Part shown: positions 5,430-13,555 of the stretch, in pieces
Position numbering within the stretch: the first letter of the stretch is position 1
Layout: every line of letters starts with the position of its first letter
From: Gammaproteobacteria bacterium
Lineage (GTDB): Bacteria > Pseudomonadota > Gammaproteobacteria > Pseudomonadales > UBA7434
Reading direction: 5' to 3'
DNA length: 15,212 nt
Assembly: GCA_024280785.1 (NCBI GenBank)
Contig: JAJRPK010000194.1
Coordinates: forward strand, 1-15,212
The notes under the pieces: model-generated
The model's database searches: none
Told to the model about the DNA's origin: nothing
The model's input: only the letters and a program-made list of their open reading frames with translations
Made by a program: the position numbers and the translations under genes

Positions 5430-6195
5430 ATGAATATTTGGGGCATACATATGGGGGAGCACGTTGGCAGTGCTCCGGTTGAAGAGGGTTATGTTGGCAT
5501 TGGCTGGCCAGCTATGGGTAACTTAGCGGATGTTGAACCAACAAGAATTGCTTTTAAATCAAAGCTATCTACGACTCACCCTAATACTAAAGATGGAGCA
5601 ATACCTGTTCAAGCAGGAGTTTTTAGCTAAGGCTGGCTTGGCTGAGAAGTTAAAGGCTTCAAATAACGTTGTCGAGATTGACGAAGATGAAGCCGCAACA
5701 GATGAAACCGCAACAGATGAGGTATCACGACAAGCTGTAGAAACCACGCATGACTACATTATTAGAGTAATAAAAAATAGGCTTGACCCTTATGAGTTTG
5801 AGTATTTTGTTGCTCATATTATGGGGTGCATGGGCTACACAGCTCGCGTAACTGAGAAGTCAGGAGATGGTGGGGTTGATGTTATTGCTCATAAAGATGA
5901 GCTGGGATTCGAACCGCCAATTATTAAAGTCCAATGTAAACAGATTACAGGCCAATCTTCGGAACCTGAAGTGAGCCAATTACTAGGTACGCTGGGGGAG
6001 GGTGAGTATGCTTTATTTATTAACTTGGGCTCTTATTCCAAGCCCGCTCGTGTGCTTGAAAGGAATCGATCAAAACTTCGCTTAATTGATGGTGAGCAGC
6101 TTGTAGAGCTTGTTTTGGAACACTATCAAAGGCTGTCTCCCCGCTATAGGACTTTAATACCCTTGAAACAGATTTATGTGCCTGACTTGGTTTGA
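5430..6195 (+). pseudogene. Mrr-family restriction endonuclease, broken by internal deletion
   Basis: Two overlapping frames make up one gene. The first (5430-5630) has a strong Shine-Dalgarno (AGGAGG, 5420-5425) and begins MNIWGIHMGEHVG...GYVGIGWPAMG, the known start of a family of Mrr-like restriction proteins. It runs to GAIPVQAGV and then stops. The second frame resumes with QEFLAKAGLAEKLKA, an acidic linker (EIDEDEAATDETATDE), and the Mrr catalytic domain with GDGGVDVIA and KVQCKQ (PD-QxK type). From memory of the family, about 80 residues normally lie between AGV and the EFLA segment, so an out-of-frame internal deletion near 5615-5630 is likely. The catalytic half might still be translated alone from ATG 5530 or 5593. 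Intact members cut modified DNA. A sequencing error alone would not explain the missing segment. Confidence 0.8.
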
Positions 6196-6258
6196 CAGCT
6201 GGTTTCAATGAGTCAGAACATTTGAACAATAGTTAAATTCCACACCAAGGAAAGGGAA

Positions 6259-6534
6259 ATGATTAAAGAAAAACACATCGTAGTAATCCCCTGTATCTGC
6301 TCAGACGCTCTCTACACAGAAGAGCACAACGGCACCACCACACCACAATACTTCAACACCGAGCGCGAAGCACTTAAAGAAATAGCTGAATTTGAAAGAG
6401 AAGTGGGTTATTCCGAATCCCACTATCCCGTTCAAGTCATTGTTAATCAGAAGGAGGGAACCATCACTGACAAGCGCGGTTACGATTGGTCAACCAACCT
6501 TTATTCACAAGCACCAGAAGCGCAAGTTATTTAA
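6259..6534 (+). CDS. hypothetical protein, 91 residues
   Basis: I do not recognise this small protein. It starts MIKEKHIVVIPCICSDALY and is mixed in charge, with an acidic central stretch (TEREALKEIAEFEREVG). It has no signal peptide or membrane segment, so it is probably cytosolic. Translation signals are good: AAGG at 6247-6250 lies eight bases before the ATG. It ends 17 bases before a terminator-like hairpin (6552-6585), which suggests a single-gene transcript or the last gene of a transcript crossing the broken Mrr gene 63 bases upstream. The conserved-looking EREA...Y...YPVQVIV pattern could be a small alpha/beta fold, but this is a guess. It lies in accessory DNA between a restriction pseudogene and a lipoprotein gene. 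Confidence 0.68.
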   Translation: MIKEKHIVVIPCICSDALYTEEHNGTTTPQYFNTEREALKEIAEFEREVGYSESHYPVQVIVNQKEGTITDKRGYDWSTNLYSQAPEAQVI

Positions 6535-6551
6535 GTTTTTTGAAGGAAAGC

Positions 6552-6585
6552 GGGAATAGGGTGTGTGTCCCCGGAATTCCCTTTT
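6552..6585 (+). terminator. rho-independent terminator-like hairpin
   Basis: GGGAAT (6552-6557) pairs with ATTCCC (6576-6581), an inner GGG/CCC extends the stem, and TTTT follows at 6582-6585. It lies 17 bases after the 91-residue gene. The hairpin sequence, with GTGTGTGTCCCC then GGAATTCC, also resembles GGGTGTCTGTCCC-type intergenic repeats of gammaproteobacteria, so it may be a repeat acting as a terminator. Confidence 0.5.
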
Positions 6586-6615
6586 AAAAAGCATTTAAAC
6601 AGAAAGGTTTCATCG

Positions 6616-7704
6616 ATGAACAAACAATCGCTTGTGACAATTTTGGTTTTAAGTTTTATTTTGTGTGCATGCGCTCCGATTACTCGGGGGCCAGATTATG
6701 TGCCAGTTATTTCAGCATCCCAAGTGACTGATTTGACCGATGTGGCTGTTGTGGAATTGCCGAAACTGTATAAGATTTTTATCTCTGCCCCTCAGTTTGT
6801 CGACGATGGCAGTCCCTCGGTTATTAGTAGCTCACCTCAGGTATCTGCAATTGGAACGCTAATAACGGGCATTGCAGATAGCGTTGTTGATGCCCGATCG
6901 AAGCGGTCCTATGGCAGTATCAGGCAGGCCTACCAGCTTGCGGACCAATGTATCAATCAAAGCTTTGTTCAACTGGAACAAACTCAAAACTTTAGCAATC
7001 CAGATTTGGCCCAGCAGATAGGATGGTCAGATTCAATTTATCATCGGCAGGTTGTAGGGCGATCAGTCGACATTTATGTAACTTATCCAAACGTGAAGTC
7101 TTATTACCAAGTAGCCTACATAGTTAGGATGGCAAACGATTTCTCTACACTAAATGTGGAAATGCGGGTTTCGCATTACAAAAAAGGGCACCGTGATATT
7201 GAAGCCGAAAAGCAACTAATAAAAAACCCTCATTTAGCTCCGAGGGGCGTAAAACTTCTCGCGTCTCGGGTAGATAGTTTTAATATTAATTATCAAATGA
7301 ATGCTGGAAATCCCAAAACCGAGACTAATTATTTTCGAGATGATTGTGACTTGTCGAATTTCGCTACGGCGTTAGGGGATAGGCGAATGGACAATATTCG
7401 TTTTTGGATGGAGTCTGAAGGGCTTGCCCTCAATGAAGGCCTGACGGCTTCTAAAGCAGCATTCTCCCATGTTTTTGGTATTCGGGTGAATGATCTTCGC
7501 TCAGAATTGAATACAGCACCTCAATATCCCCCGTTAGAGTTTAGAGCGTACTCAAGTTCTGATAAAGAATCTAAAGCAAACACGATTATGCTACGTGCTC
7601 GAACTTTAGCATCCTTTGGTGAACTAAAGGTCGTACAAAAATACGAAGGGACTTACTTTATTTTTCCTCAAAATGCATTGCCGTATGTGCTTTTTACTTA
7701 TTAA
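6616..7704 (+). CDS. predicted lipoprotein of unknown function, 362 residues
   Basis: A lipoprotein signal peptide is clear: MNKQ, a hydrophobic stretch LVTILVLSFIL, then the lipobox L16-C17-A18-C19, with lipid attachment expected at C19. The mature protein would be anchored to a membrane facing the periplasm. I chose ATG 6616 because AGAAAGG (6601-6607) lies eight bases upstream and the signal peptide starts there; the frame is open back to a GTG at 6565 inside the preceding terminator. The rest is soluble and not recognised: a segment with SSPQVSAIGTLITGIADSVVDARSKRSYG, two cysteines beyond the lipobox (DQCINQS and DDCDLS), and an R-rich C-terminal part. No repeats or catalytic motifs are visible. 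It is followed by a palindromic repeat element, and its neighbours give no functional hint. Confidence 0.85.
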   Translation: MNKQSLVTILVLSFILCACAPITRGPDYVPVISASQVTDLTDVAVVELPKLYKIFISAPQFVDDGSPSVISSSPQVSAIGTLITGIADSVVDARSKRSYGSIRQAYQLADQCINQSFVQLEQTQNFSNPDLAQQIGWSDSIYHRQVVGRSVDIYVTYPNVKSYYQVAYIVRMANDFSTLNVEMRVSHYKKGHRDIEAEKQLIKNPHLAPRGVKLLASRVDSFNINYQMNAGNPKTETNYFRDDCDLSNFATALGDRRMDNIRFWMESEGLALNEGLTASKAAFSHVFGIRVNDLRSELNTAPQYPPLEFRAYSSSDKESKANTIMLRARTLASFGELKVVQKYEGTYFIFPQNALPYVLFTY

Positions 7705-7741
7705 TTGAAGGCTCGAGGTTTTCTAGAAAACGGGGTCAGTA

Positions 7742-7993
7742 GGGAATGGCACTTACTTAAGCGTAATACCGGTGTTTATCCCCAGAAAAACATCTGTGGC
7801 ATGGGTGAGCAGCGACGCTGCGAACGCGTTAACCAGGAGGGTTAAGGCCGGTCTTGCAAGCGATGCAGGACTGCATAGCGTAGCAAGCCACAGTTGAGCT
7901 ACATGGACGTATTTACCGCGTTTTTTTGGGGATAAACACCGGTATTGCGCAGATCGAAGCTAAAACACTGCCACTTAAGTAAGTGCCATTCCC
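7742..7993. repeat. 252-base nested palindromic element (MITE-like)
   Basis: A perfect 20-base inverted repeat forms the ends (7742-7761 and 7974-7993; the left arm begins GGGAATGGCACTT). Just inside, a perfect 19-base inverted repeat (7765-7783 and 7928-7946; the left arm begins AATACCGGTG) is set off by 3 bases on the left and 27 on the right. The 144-base core (7784-7927) contains phrases such as GCATAGCGTAGCAAGCCACA and ACATGGACGTATTTACCGCG, which I recall from intergenic repeats of many gammaproteobacteria. There is no gene inside. It is preceded by the 17-mer shared with 3782-3798 and by a perfect 14-base palindrome, GTTTTCTAGAAAAC (7718-7731). A non-autonomous mobile repeat or a repeated bidirectional terminator are both possible. 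Confidence 0.75.
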
Positions 7994-8216
7994 TTCAGTA
8001 ACTGATAAAAAGCTCGGTCAATTAAATTGCCAACCATGACTGTTAATATGCGTTAATATCGATTACCAACAAGCTCACGGGCAAACTGCTAAGCTAACTC
8101 ACTTATAGCTATAGATAGACTTTTTCACCAAGCCCATACGCACAATCTCCAACATGACGCGCTACATAACGCATTACATAATATAGCGCCTACCCACCAA
8201 ATTCAGGAAGCTTACT
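7994..8216 (+). other. upstream region of the hydrolase gene
   Basis: There is no gene in this stretch. It should contain the promoter of the hydrolase-nadE pair, but I see no convincing -35/-10 pair. The only clear signals are a repeated TTAATATG/TTAATATC near 8040-8062 and the Shine-Dalgarno AGGA (8205-8208), eight bases before the hydrolase ATG. Confidence 0.4.
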
Positions 8217-9128
8217 ATGAGCTGGCAAGCCACACTATTTAACAGCTTTATGCGCGTAAACAAGTTCTACCTAAGTGGAAAAGATTTTACTCAAGCTAAA
8301 AAGGCCATGAAAAAAATGGCTGATAAACCCGCTGAAAAAGCAGACTACCCCGTCGATGCGGTCGTTAAGAAAGTATCTCTCGATGGCGTAAACTGCGAAT
8401 GGGTTTATGATAAAAGTGTTTCTAGTGAAACGCTCAAAGTCATCGTTTACTTCCACGGCGGTGGTTTCTATGCGGGCTCACCTGCCACCCATCGCGATGC
8501 GGCCCATCGCTTATCCCTTGCCACAGGGATGAAATTGCTAGTTGTTGATTATCGTCTGGCCCCCGAGCATATATTTCCCGCTGCTCTAGAGGATGGCATG
8601 ACGGCTTATCAATGGCTTTTATCCAACGATTACAAAAGTGAGGATATCGCTTTTGGTGGCGACTCGGCTGGTGGTAACATGACACTTTCAATCATGCAGC
8701 TATTGCGACAACAAGGGTCCAAACTACCTTTTGCCGGGTTTTGTGTTTCACCTTGGGCCGACCTAAGCCATAGCGGCGATTCATGGATCAGCAACCAACG
8801 TAAAGACGTGATGATCCCACATTCATTATTAGAAAATGCCGCCCCTGTTTACGCTGGTCAAAAATCGTTAGATGACCCATTGGTATCTCCTGTTTTTGCG
8901 GACTTTACTGGTTTTCCACCGATTTATTTAATCGCGGGAGAAAATGAAGTCTTGGTCGATGATGCCAATCGTATTTATCAGCGTGCTACTCAAGCCAATG
9001 TTAAAGCAGAAATAAAAATTTGGCCAAGAATGCCCCACGCTTTCACCTCAATAGCTAATTTTATTCCAGAAGGTAGAGAAGCCATTCAAGATATTGCCAA
9101 TTTTTTAAGCCGAGCATATCAACAGTAA
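8217..9128 (+). CDS. alpha/beta hydrolase, hormone-sensitive-lipase family esterase
   Basis: This 303-residue cytosolic esterase/lipase belongs to the HSL (GDSAG) family, which hydrolyses short to medium acyl esters. HGGG (80-83, in VYFHGGGFYAGS) forms the oxyanion hole. S150 in FGGDSAGGN is the nucleophile, and H274 (RMPHAF) is the catalytic base. The acid lies in AGENEVLVDD, where E244 sits at the usual Asp position, with D248 close by; some relatives also have Glu. DYRLAPEHIFPAAL (111-124) is another family signature. There is no signal peptide. ATG 8217 has AGGA eight bases upstream. nadE follows after 46 bases on the same strand with no visible terminator, so the two may be cotranscribed. 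The physiological substrate cannot be told. Confidence 0.92.
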   Translation: MSWQATLFNSFMRVNKFYLSGKDFTQAKKAMKKMADKPAEKADYPVDAVVKKVSLDGVNCEWVYDKSVSSETLKVIVYFHGGGFYAGSPATHRDAAHRLSLATGMKLLVVDYRLAPEHIFPAALEDGMTAYQWLLSNDYKSEDIAFGGDSAGGNMTLSIMQLLRQQGSKLPFAGFCVSPWADLSHSGDSWISNQRKDVMIPHSLLENAAPVYAGQKSLDDPLVSPVFADFTGFPPIYLIAGENEVLVDDANRIYQRATQANVKAEIKIWPRMPHAFTSIANFIPEGREAIQDIANFLSRAYQQ

Positions 9129-9174
9129 CCATAAGAATGTCCCTGAGTTAAACTGCGCGTTAAACTACACTACG

Positions 9175-10032
9175 ATGATTACAACTATGACCTCTACTGT
9201 AACTCGAAAAAGCATTATTGAAGAAATGAAGGTGCTCCCCGAAATTAATCCAGCGGAGGAAGTCCGCCGGCGCATCACCTTTATCCAAGCGCAGCTGCAA
9301 CAAGCAGGAGCTTACCATCTGGTTTTAGGGATAAGCGGTGGCGTCGACTCTACGACCTGTGGCCGAATCGCACAGCTAGCCATCAACGAGCTCAACGAAG
9401 CTAGTGCCGATAACAAATACCAGTTTATTGCTGTGCGCCTACCCTATGGGGTGCAACATGATGAGACAGATGCACAGCTCGCAATAGAGTTTATCCAGCC
9501 TAGCGCAAACTTGACGGTAAACGTTAAGCCCGGCGTTGATGCTAACCACGAACAAACCTATTCCACGCTAAAGACCAATAACTTGTTACCCGATTCAAAA
9601 AACCAGATTGACTTTGTTAAAGGGAATGTTAAAGCTCGTATGCGCATGATCGCACAATATGAAATAGCCGGTTTACTGAACGGGTTGGTACTGGGTACCG
9701 ATCATTCTGCTGAAAACATAACCGGTTTTTACACGAAGTGGGGAGATGGAGCCTGCGATCTAGCGCCACTTTTTGGACTAAGCAAACGTCAAGTTCGCCA
9801 AATCGCACAATATTTAGGTGCTCCAGAACTGTTAATAGCTAAAGCCCCCACTGCCGATTTAGAGTGTATGTCTCCTCAAAAAACAGACGAACAAGCATTA
9901 GGGCTTAGCTACAACAATATCGATGATTTTCTTGAAGCTAAACCAGTCCCTGACGAAATAGCGTCACAACTTATCGATACTTTCATTAAAACCCAGCATA
10001 AACGTCAACCGATCCCAACAATTTACGACTAA
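9175..10032 (+). CDS. nadE: ammonia-dependent NAD+ synthetase
   Basis: NadE makes NAD+ from deamido-NAD+, ATP and ammonia, the last step of NAD biosynthesis, in the cytosol. The protein is 285 residues, close to the E. coli enzyme, and matches it along its length. The ATP-pyrophosphatase P-loop SGGVDST lies at about residues 54-60. RLPYGVQ, VLGTDHSAENITGF(Y)TK, GDGACDLAPLFGLSKRQVRQ and KAPTADLE follow in the expected order. It lacks the N-terminal nitrilase domain of glutamine-dependent forms. The start is uncertain: ATG 9175 and ATG 9187 are both in frame, neither has a good Shine-Dalgarno, and comparison with E. coli favours 9187 slightly. It may be cotranscribed with the hydrolase gene 46 bases upstream. 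Confidence 0.95.
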   Translation: MITTMTSTVTRKSIIEEMKVLPEINPAEEVRRRITFIQAQLQQAGAYHLVLGISGGVDSTTCGRIAQLAINELNEASADNKYQFIAVRLPYGVQHDETDAQLAIEFIQPSANLTVNVKPGVDANHEQTYSTLKTNNLLPDSKNQIDFVKGNVKARMRMIAQYEIAGLLNGLVLGTDHSAENITGFYTKWGDGACDLAPLFGLSKRQVRQIAQYLGAPELLIAKAPTADLECMSPQKTDEQALGLSYNNIDDFLEAKPVPDEIASQLIDTFIKTQHKRQPIPTIYD

Positions 10033-10070
10033 TCATCGTGCCTCAGCGGCAATTTATCATTGGGAAAAAT

Positions 10071-10090
10071 TGGTTCAAATCGTGGTTCAA
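10071..10090 (+). repeat. short direct repeat upstream of pilS
   Basis: TGGTTCAA occurs twice (10071-10078 and 10083-10090) with a 12-base period, about 130 bases before pilS. Further on, TGTTG-GT-CAACA (10151-10162) is a short palindrome. These are the only regular patterns in the 187-base gap between nadE and pilS. They could be regulator sites, which is unproven. I see no clear promoter. Confidence 0.3.
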
Positions 10091-10219
10091 TTTTGGTATT
10101 CGTCTAGAATTAAACTAGTAGATCACCGCAGACTACAAACCTCGAATTTTTGTTGGTCAACATCTATAAACAGGTAGTTCTGTAAACCACCGATAATACC
10201 GATCCGGAATACTTTTTTG

Positions 10220-11878
10220 ATGCCTGCCGATGCCCTCAAGCCGCAAGTAACTTCAACCGAGCAAAATCGGACATTATTTCTAGTATACAGTACGTATAGA
10301 CTGGCGATCGCCTCTATACTGCTGCTGCTCTTTTTTGCTGGCAGTGGTCTGGGCAGCGAAGGTTCGACTCTCTTTCTATTTAGTACTGTCATCTACCTAG
10401 GCTGCAACCTGATATTAGTTGGCTTATTTCTACGACATTGGCAACCCAGCTTAAGTGCTTTGCTCCTTGTGTTAGCCAGTGACATTGTATTGTTACAACT
10501 CGTCGCTCAAGCTAGTGGAATTGTACAGTCAGGACTCGGAGTACTACTTGTTGTCTCAGTAGCGGCCGGTTCTATATTTTTACAACGGAGACAAGTTTTA
10601 CTGGTCCCCTCCTTTGCCACCATAACACTATTATTAAACGTTAGTCTAGATATCGCCAATGGGAATTCAGCACAAAGTGATCTGGTTGCTAGCGGCTGGT
10701 TAGGCATCACTTTTTTTGTTACCAGTATTACTGTCCAATACCTTACTGGTCAGCTTAGAGCTAGTGAGCTGGTTGCTCAGCGCGAATCGGCCATTGCTCA
10801 AAAGCTAGGGCAGCTCAATTCATTAGTCATTGAACGAATGCAAACTGGCATCGCGATCATTAACGATGACAACAACATTGTCTTATTCAATCGATCAGCG
10901 CAAAAACTGCTTGGCTCTACTGAACAGCTACTCGATAAGTCACTTCAATCGATAAATGAACCAACATTTATACAATTAAAACTATGGAAATCAAATAAAT
11001 CAAACCATAAACATAACTCACCGCTAATTCAGTCCTTTACTGGCGGCCCGACCATTAAGCTCAGTTTTATTCAGCTTAGCGAAGATGGCTCAGGTGAAAG
11101 CCTTATGTTTATCGAGGACATCTCAAAAATCACTCAACATGCTCAGCAACTCAAACTGGCGTCGCTAGGAAAACTAACCGCAAGTATTGCTCACGAAATT
11201 CGCAACCCTCTTGGCGCAGCAAGTCATGCTGCTCAACTTTTAGAGGAAAGTGATATTTCGACCGAGGATAAAAAACTAACCCATATAATTAGCCAACAAA
11301 CTAAGCGCTGCTCAAATATCATTGAATCCGTCATAAGCGTCTCCCGCGGTGAGGCATCGAATATCAAACCATTCGACTTAGTGCATTGGCTGCCTGGTTT
11401 TTTGGAAAGCTATAATGTTGGCAAACAATATAGTGTTGAGCTTCACAGCCCGGATTCGCTGTTTATTAATTTTGACTCTGAGCAATTAGCCCAAATATTA
11501 ACCAATCTTATTGACAACGGAATCCGCCACAGTATTTCCAACAATGGCGAAGAACAGGTTTATTTACACGTAGGGCTTGACCATGACAAGCTTCCTTATC
11601 TAGATGTAATTGATCAGGGTACAGGTGTCGCAGAAAAGAATATTCAGCGTCTATTTGAGCCTTTTTTTACCACTGAACAAGCCGGTAGCGGTCTAGGCTT
11701 ATATATGTGCCGAGAGCTTTGCGAAGCGAATCAAGCCCGAATAACTTATATACCACATTATGATGGCACCGCACGACAAGCGTCATCTAACAGCCCACAC
11801 TGTTTTAGAATTAACTTTGCACACCCGGATAAAAAAGCACTCGAACTGAGTCCGCCCACTGAGAAAACAGCAGATTAA
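10220..11878 (+). CDS. pilS: sensor histidine kinase PilS
   Basis: PilS is the membrane kinase of the PilS-PilR system, which in Pseudomonas senses pilin in the inner membrane and controls pilA transcription. The 552-residue protein has about six transmembrane segments (roughly residues 26-42, 51-72, 80-98, 104-122, 128-146, 158-176). A short coiled region and a PAS domain (about 200-305) follow, then the HisKA domain with phospho-acceptor H325 (ASIAHEIRNPLG). The HATPase domain shows the N box (LIDNGIRHS), DQGTGV, the F box (LFEPFFTT) and SGLGL. I chose ATG 10220, with CCGGAA about eleven bases upstream; a TTG immediately precedes it. pilR starts two bases after its stop, so the two are surely cotranscribed. 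All kinase motifs are intact. Confidence 0.95.
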   Translation: MPADALKPQVTSTEQNRTLFLVYSTYRLAIASILLLLFFAGSGLGSEGSTLFLFSTVIYLGCNLILVGLFLRHWQPSLSALLLVLASDIVLLQLVAQASGIVQSGLGVLLVVSVAAGSIFLQRRQVLLVPSFATITLLLNVSLDIANGNSAQSDLVASGWLGITFFVTSITVQYLTGQLRASELVAQRESAIAQKLGQLNSLVIERMQTGIAIINDDNNIVLFNRSAQKLLGSTEQLLDKSLQSINEPTFIQLKLWKSNKSNHKHNSPLIQSFTGGPTIKLSFIQLSEDGSGESLMFIEDISKITQHAQQLKLASLGKLTASIAHEIRNPLGAASHAAQLLEESDISTEDKKLTHIISQQTKRCSNIIESVISVSRGEASNIKPFDLVHWLPGFLESYNVGKQYSVELHSPDSLFINFDSEQLAQILTNLIDNGIRHSISNNGEEQVYLHVGLDHDKLPYLDVIDQGTGVAEKNIQRLFEPFFTTEQAGSGLGLYMCRELCEANQARITYIPHYDGTARQASSNSPHCFRINFAHPDKKALELSPPTEKTAD

Positions 11879-11880
11879 CC

Positions 11881-13266
11881 ATGCAAAATCTCCCCGTATT
11901 AATCGTCGATGACGAACCCGATATATGCGACTTACTAGCCTTAACATTAAGTCGTAAAAATATTACTAGCGACACGGCTTACGATATCAGTTCGGCTAAA
12001 AAGCTGATTGAAAAAAACCAGTATTCTCTTTGCTTAACCGATATGCGGCTTCCCGACGGAAATGGCCTGGAGCTCATCAACTTTATTCAATCAGCAAGCC
12101 CCTCTACACCGGTTGCAATGATAACTGCACACGGCAATATGGACACGGCGATTTCGGCGTTAAAACAAGGTGCATTCGATTTTTTATCCAAACCGATTGA
12201 TCTAAAGCAATTAAAAAAATTGATCGATTCTGCTTTAAAACTTAATCGCCCACAAGAGATTGAAAATACCGAACATTTAAGCAAACAGCTAGCGGGAAAT
12301 TCGGCTGCGATTCAAAAACTTCGGCAACTTATCGTTCGCGTGGCCAGAAGCCAGGCTCCCGTTTACATTCACGGAGAATCAGGGACAGGAAAAGAAGTGG
12401 TCGCCCGGTTAATCCACGAAAACAGTGTAAGAAAAAATGAACCCTTTATCGCCGTAAACTGCGGCGCCATCCCCGCTGAATTGGTTGAAAGCGAATTTTT
12501 TGGCCACACAAAAGGGAGTTTTACTGGAGCAAACGAAGACAAAATTGGTCTTTTCCAGGCGGCGAATGGTGGCAGCTTACTATTAGACGAAGTGGCAGAT
12601 TTGCCATTAGCAATGCAAGTAAAGTTGCTTCGCGCAATACAGGAAAAAGCGGTTAGACCCGTGGGAAGCAATAGCGAAATTTCGGTAGATGTGAGGATTC
12701 TCAGCGCCACCCATAAAAATTTGCAAGTATTAGTAGACCAAGGTTTGTTTCGGAGCGATTTATTTTACCGTATTAATGTTATAGAACTTGATATACCTAG
12801 TCTACGCGAACGACCGGAGGACATTACAGAAATTACAGACCAAATACTGCAGCGAATTGCCAAGAAACAAAACTCTGCAGCTGCAACAATCAGCGCCGAT
12901 GCGTTAGAAGCATTAAAAGCCCAGCCTTTTCCAGGCAATGTTCGAGAATTGGAAAACACCCTAGAGAGAACGTTAGCGCTGGGAGACCCGAAATCTATCC
13001 GACTTAATGACTTAATATTTCCGAGCACAAAAACCAGTTCAACCCCACTTCCAGATACTAGCTCTGACACCCTCACTAACGACCACCAAACCCCATCCAC
13101 CAGATTAAATATCCCACTAGATGAATTTTTACAATCAATTGAAGAGCGAGAAATTGTTTCGGCGATGGAAAACTGCCGCTGGAATAAAACCGCCGCCGCA
13201 AAGCAACTCGGTATAACTTTTCGATCGCTCCGATACCGAATGAAAAAGCTCGGACTGGAAGACTAG
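11881..13266 (+). CDS. pilR: sigma54-dependent response regulator PilR
   Basis: PilR is the NtrC-type partner of PilS and activates sigma54 promoters of pilin genes. The 461 residues divide into a receiver domain (1-120; acidic D10-D11, phospho-site D54 in CLTDMRLPDG, T83 and K104), an AAA+ domain (about 135-365) and a Fis-type helix-turn-helix (about 424-459; NKTAAAKQLGITFRSLRYRMKKLG). In the AAA+ domain, Walker A is GESGTGKE (165-172), the sigma54-contacting loop is GSFTGA (212-217, where GAFTGA is usual), Walker B is LLLDEVAD, and the arginine finger region is SLRERPEDI. The GSFTGA form is common among active family members. It starts two bases after pilS. A low-complexity Ser/Thr/Pro linker (381-408) joins the AAA+ and DNA-binding domains. 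Confidence 0.96.
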   Translation: MQNLPVLIVDDEPDICDLLALTLSRKNITSDTAYDISSAKKLIEKNQYSLCLTDMRLPDGNGLELINFIQSASPSTPVAMITAHGNMDTAISALKQGAFDFLSKPIDLKQLKKLIDSALKLNRPQEIENTEHLSKQLAGNSAAIQKLRQLIVRVARSQAPVYIHGESGTGKEVVARLIHENSVRKNEPFIAVNCGAIPAELVESEFFGHTKGSFTGANEDKIGLFQAANGGSLLLDEVADLPLAMQVKLLRAIQEKAVRPVGSNSEISVDVRILSATHKNLQVLVDQGLFRSDLFYRINVIELDIPSLRERPEDITEITDQILQRIAKKQNSAAATISADALEALKAQPFPGNVRELENTLERTLALGDPKSIRLNDLIFPSTKTSSTPLPDTSSDTLTNDHQTPSTRLNIPLDEFLQSIEEREIVSAMENCRWNKTAAAKQLGITFRSLRYRMKKLGLED

Positions 13267-13378
13267 AGATATTCTACCAAGCACCACGATGTGTTTATTT
13301 GCGAACCTAATTCAAAGGTCTCATCGTAGACCCGGTTAATAGCTTCTCAATTCAAAATACCTATTGCGTACTTTAACG

Positions 13379-13400
13379 ACCACCAGATCCTCTGGTTGGT
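13379..13400 (+). terminator. possible terminator hairpin after pilR
   Basis: CCAGA-TCC-TCTGG (13383-13395) is extended by ACCA (13379-13382) and TGGT (13397-13400) across one bulged T. The hairpin lies 113 bases after pilR. The following sequence (GCTGTCTAATTTATT) is only moderately T-rich, so this may be a weak terminator or just a structured spacer. The rest of the 289-base gap between pilR and fimT shows no gene. Confidence 0.35.
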
Positions 13401-13555
13401 GCTGTCTAATTTATTTCTGAATCAAATCCCACCCACCTAGCCTCAAAGCATTAAATAATAGACTTTGGTGTCGCTACTCAGTATGGTGACGCATCAAGGA
13501 GAGATAGCCGTGCTGACGACCACGTCGCGCAATATGCATAAGGAGATGCACTTCC

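Noticed and set aside
12369..13100. Minus-strand open frames opposite pilR
   Set aside because: They are shadows of the well-supported pilR gene and match no known protein.
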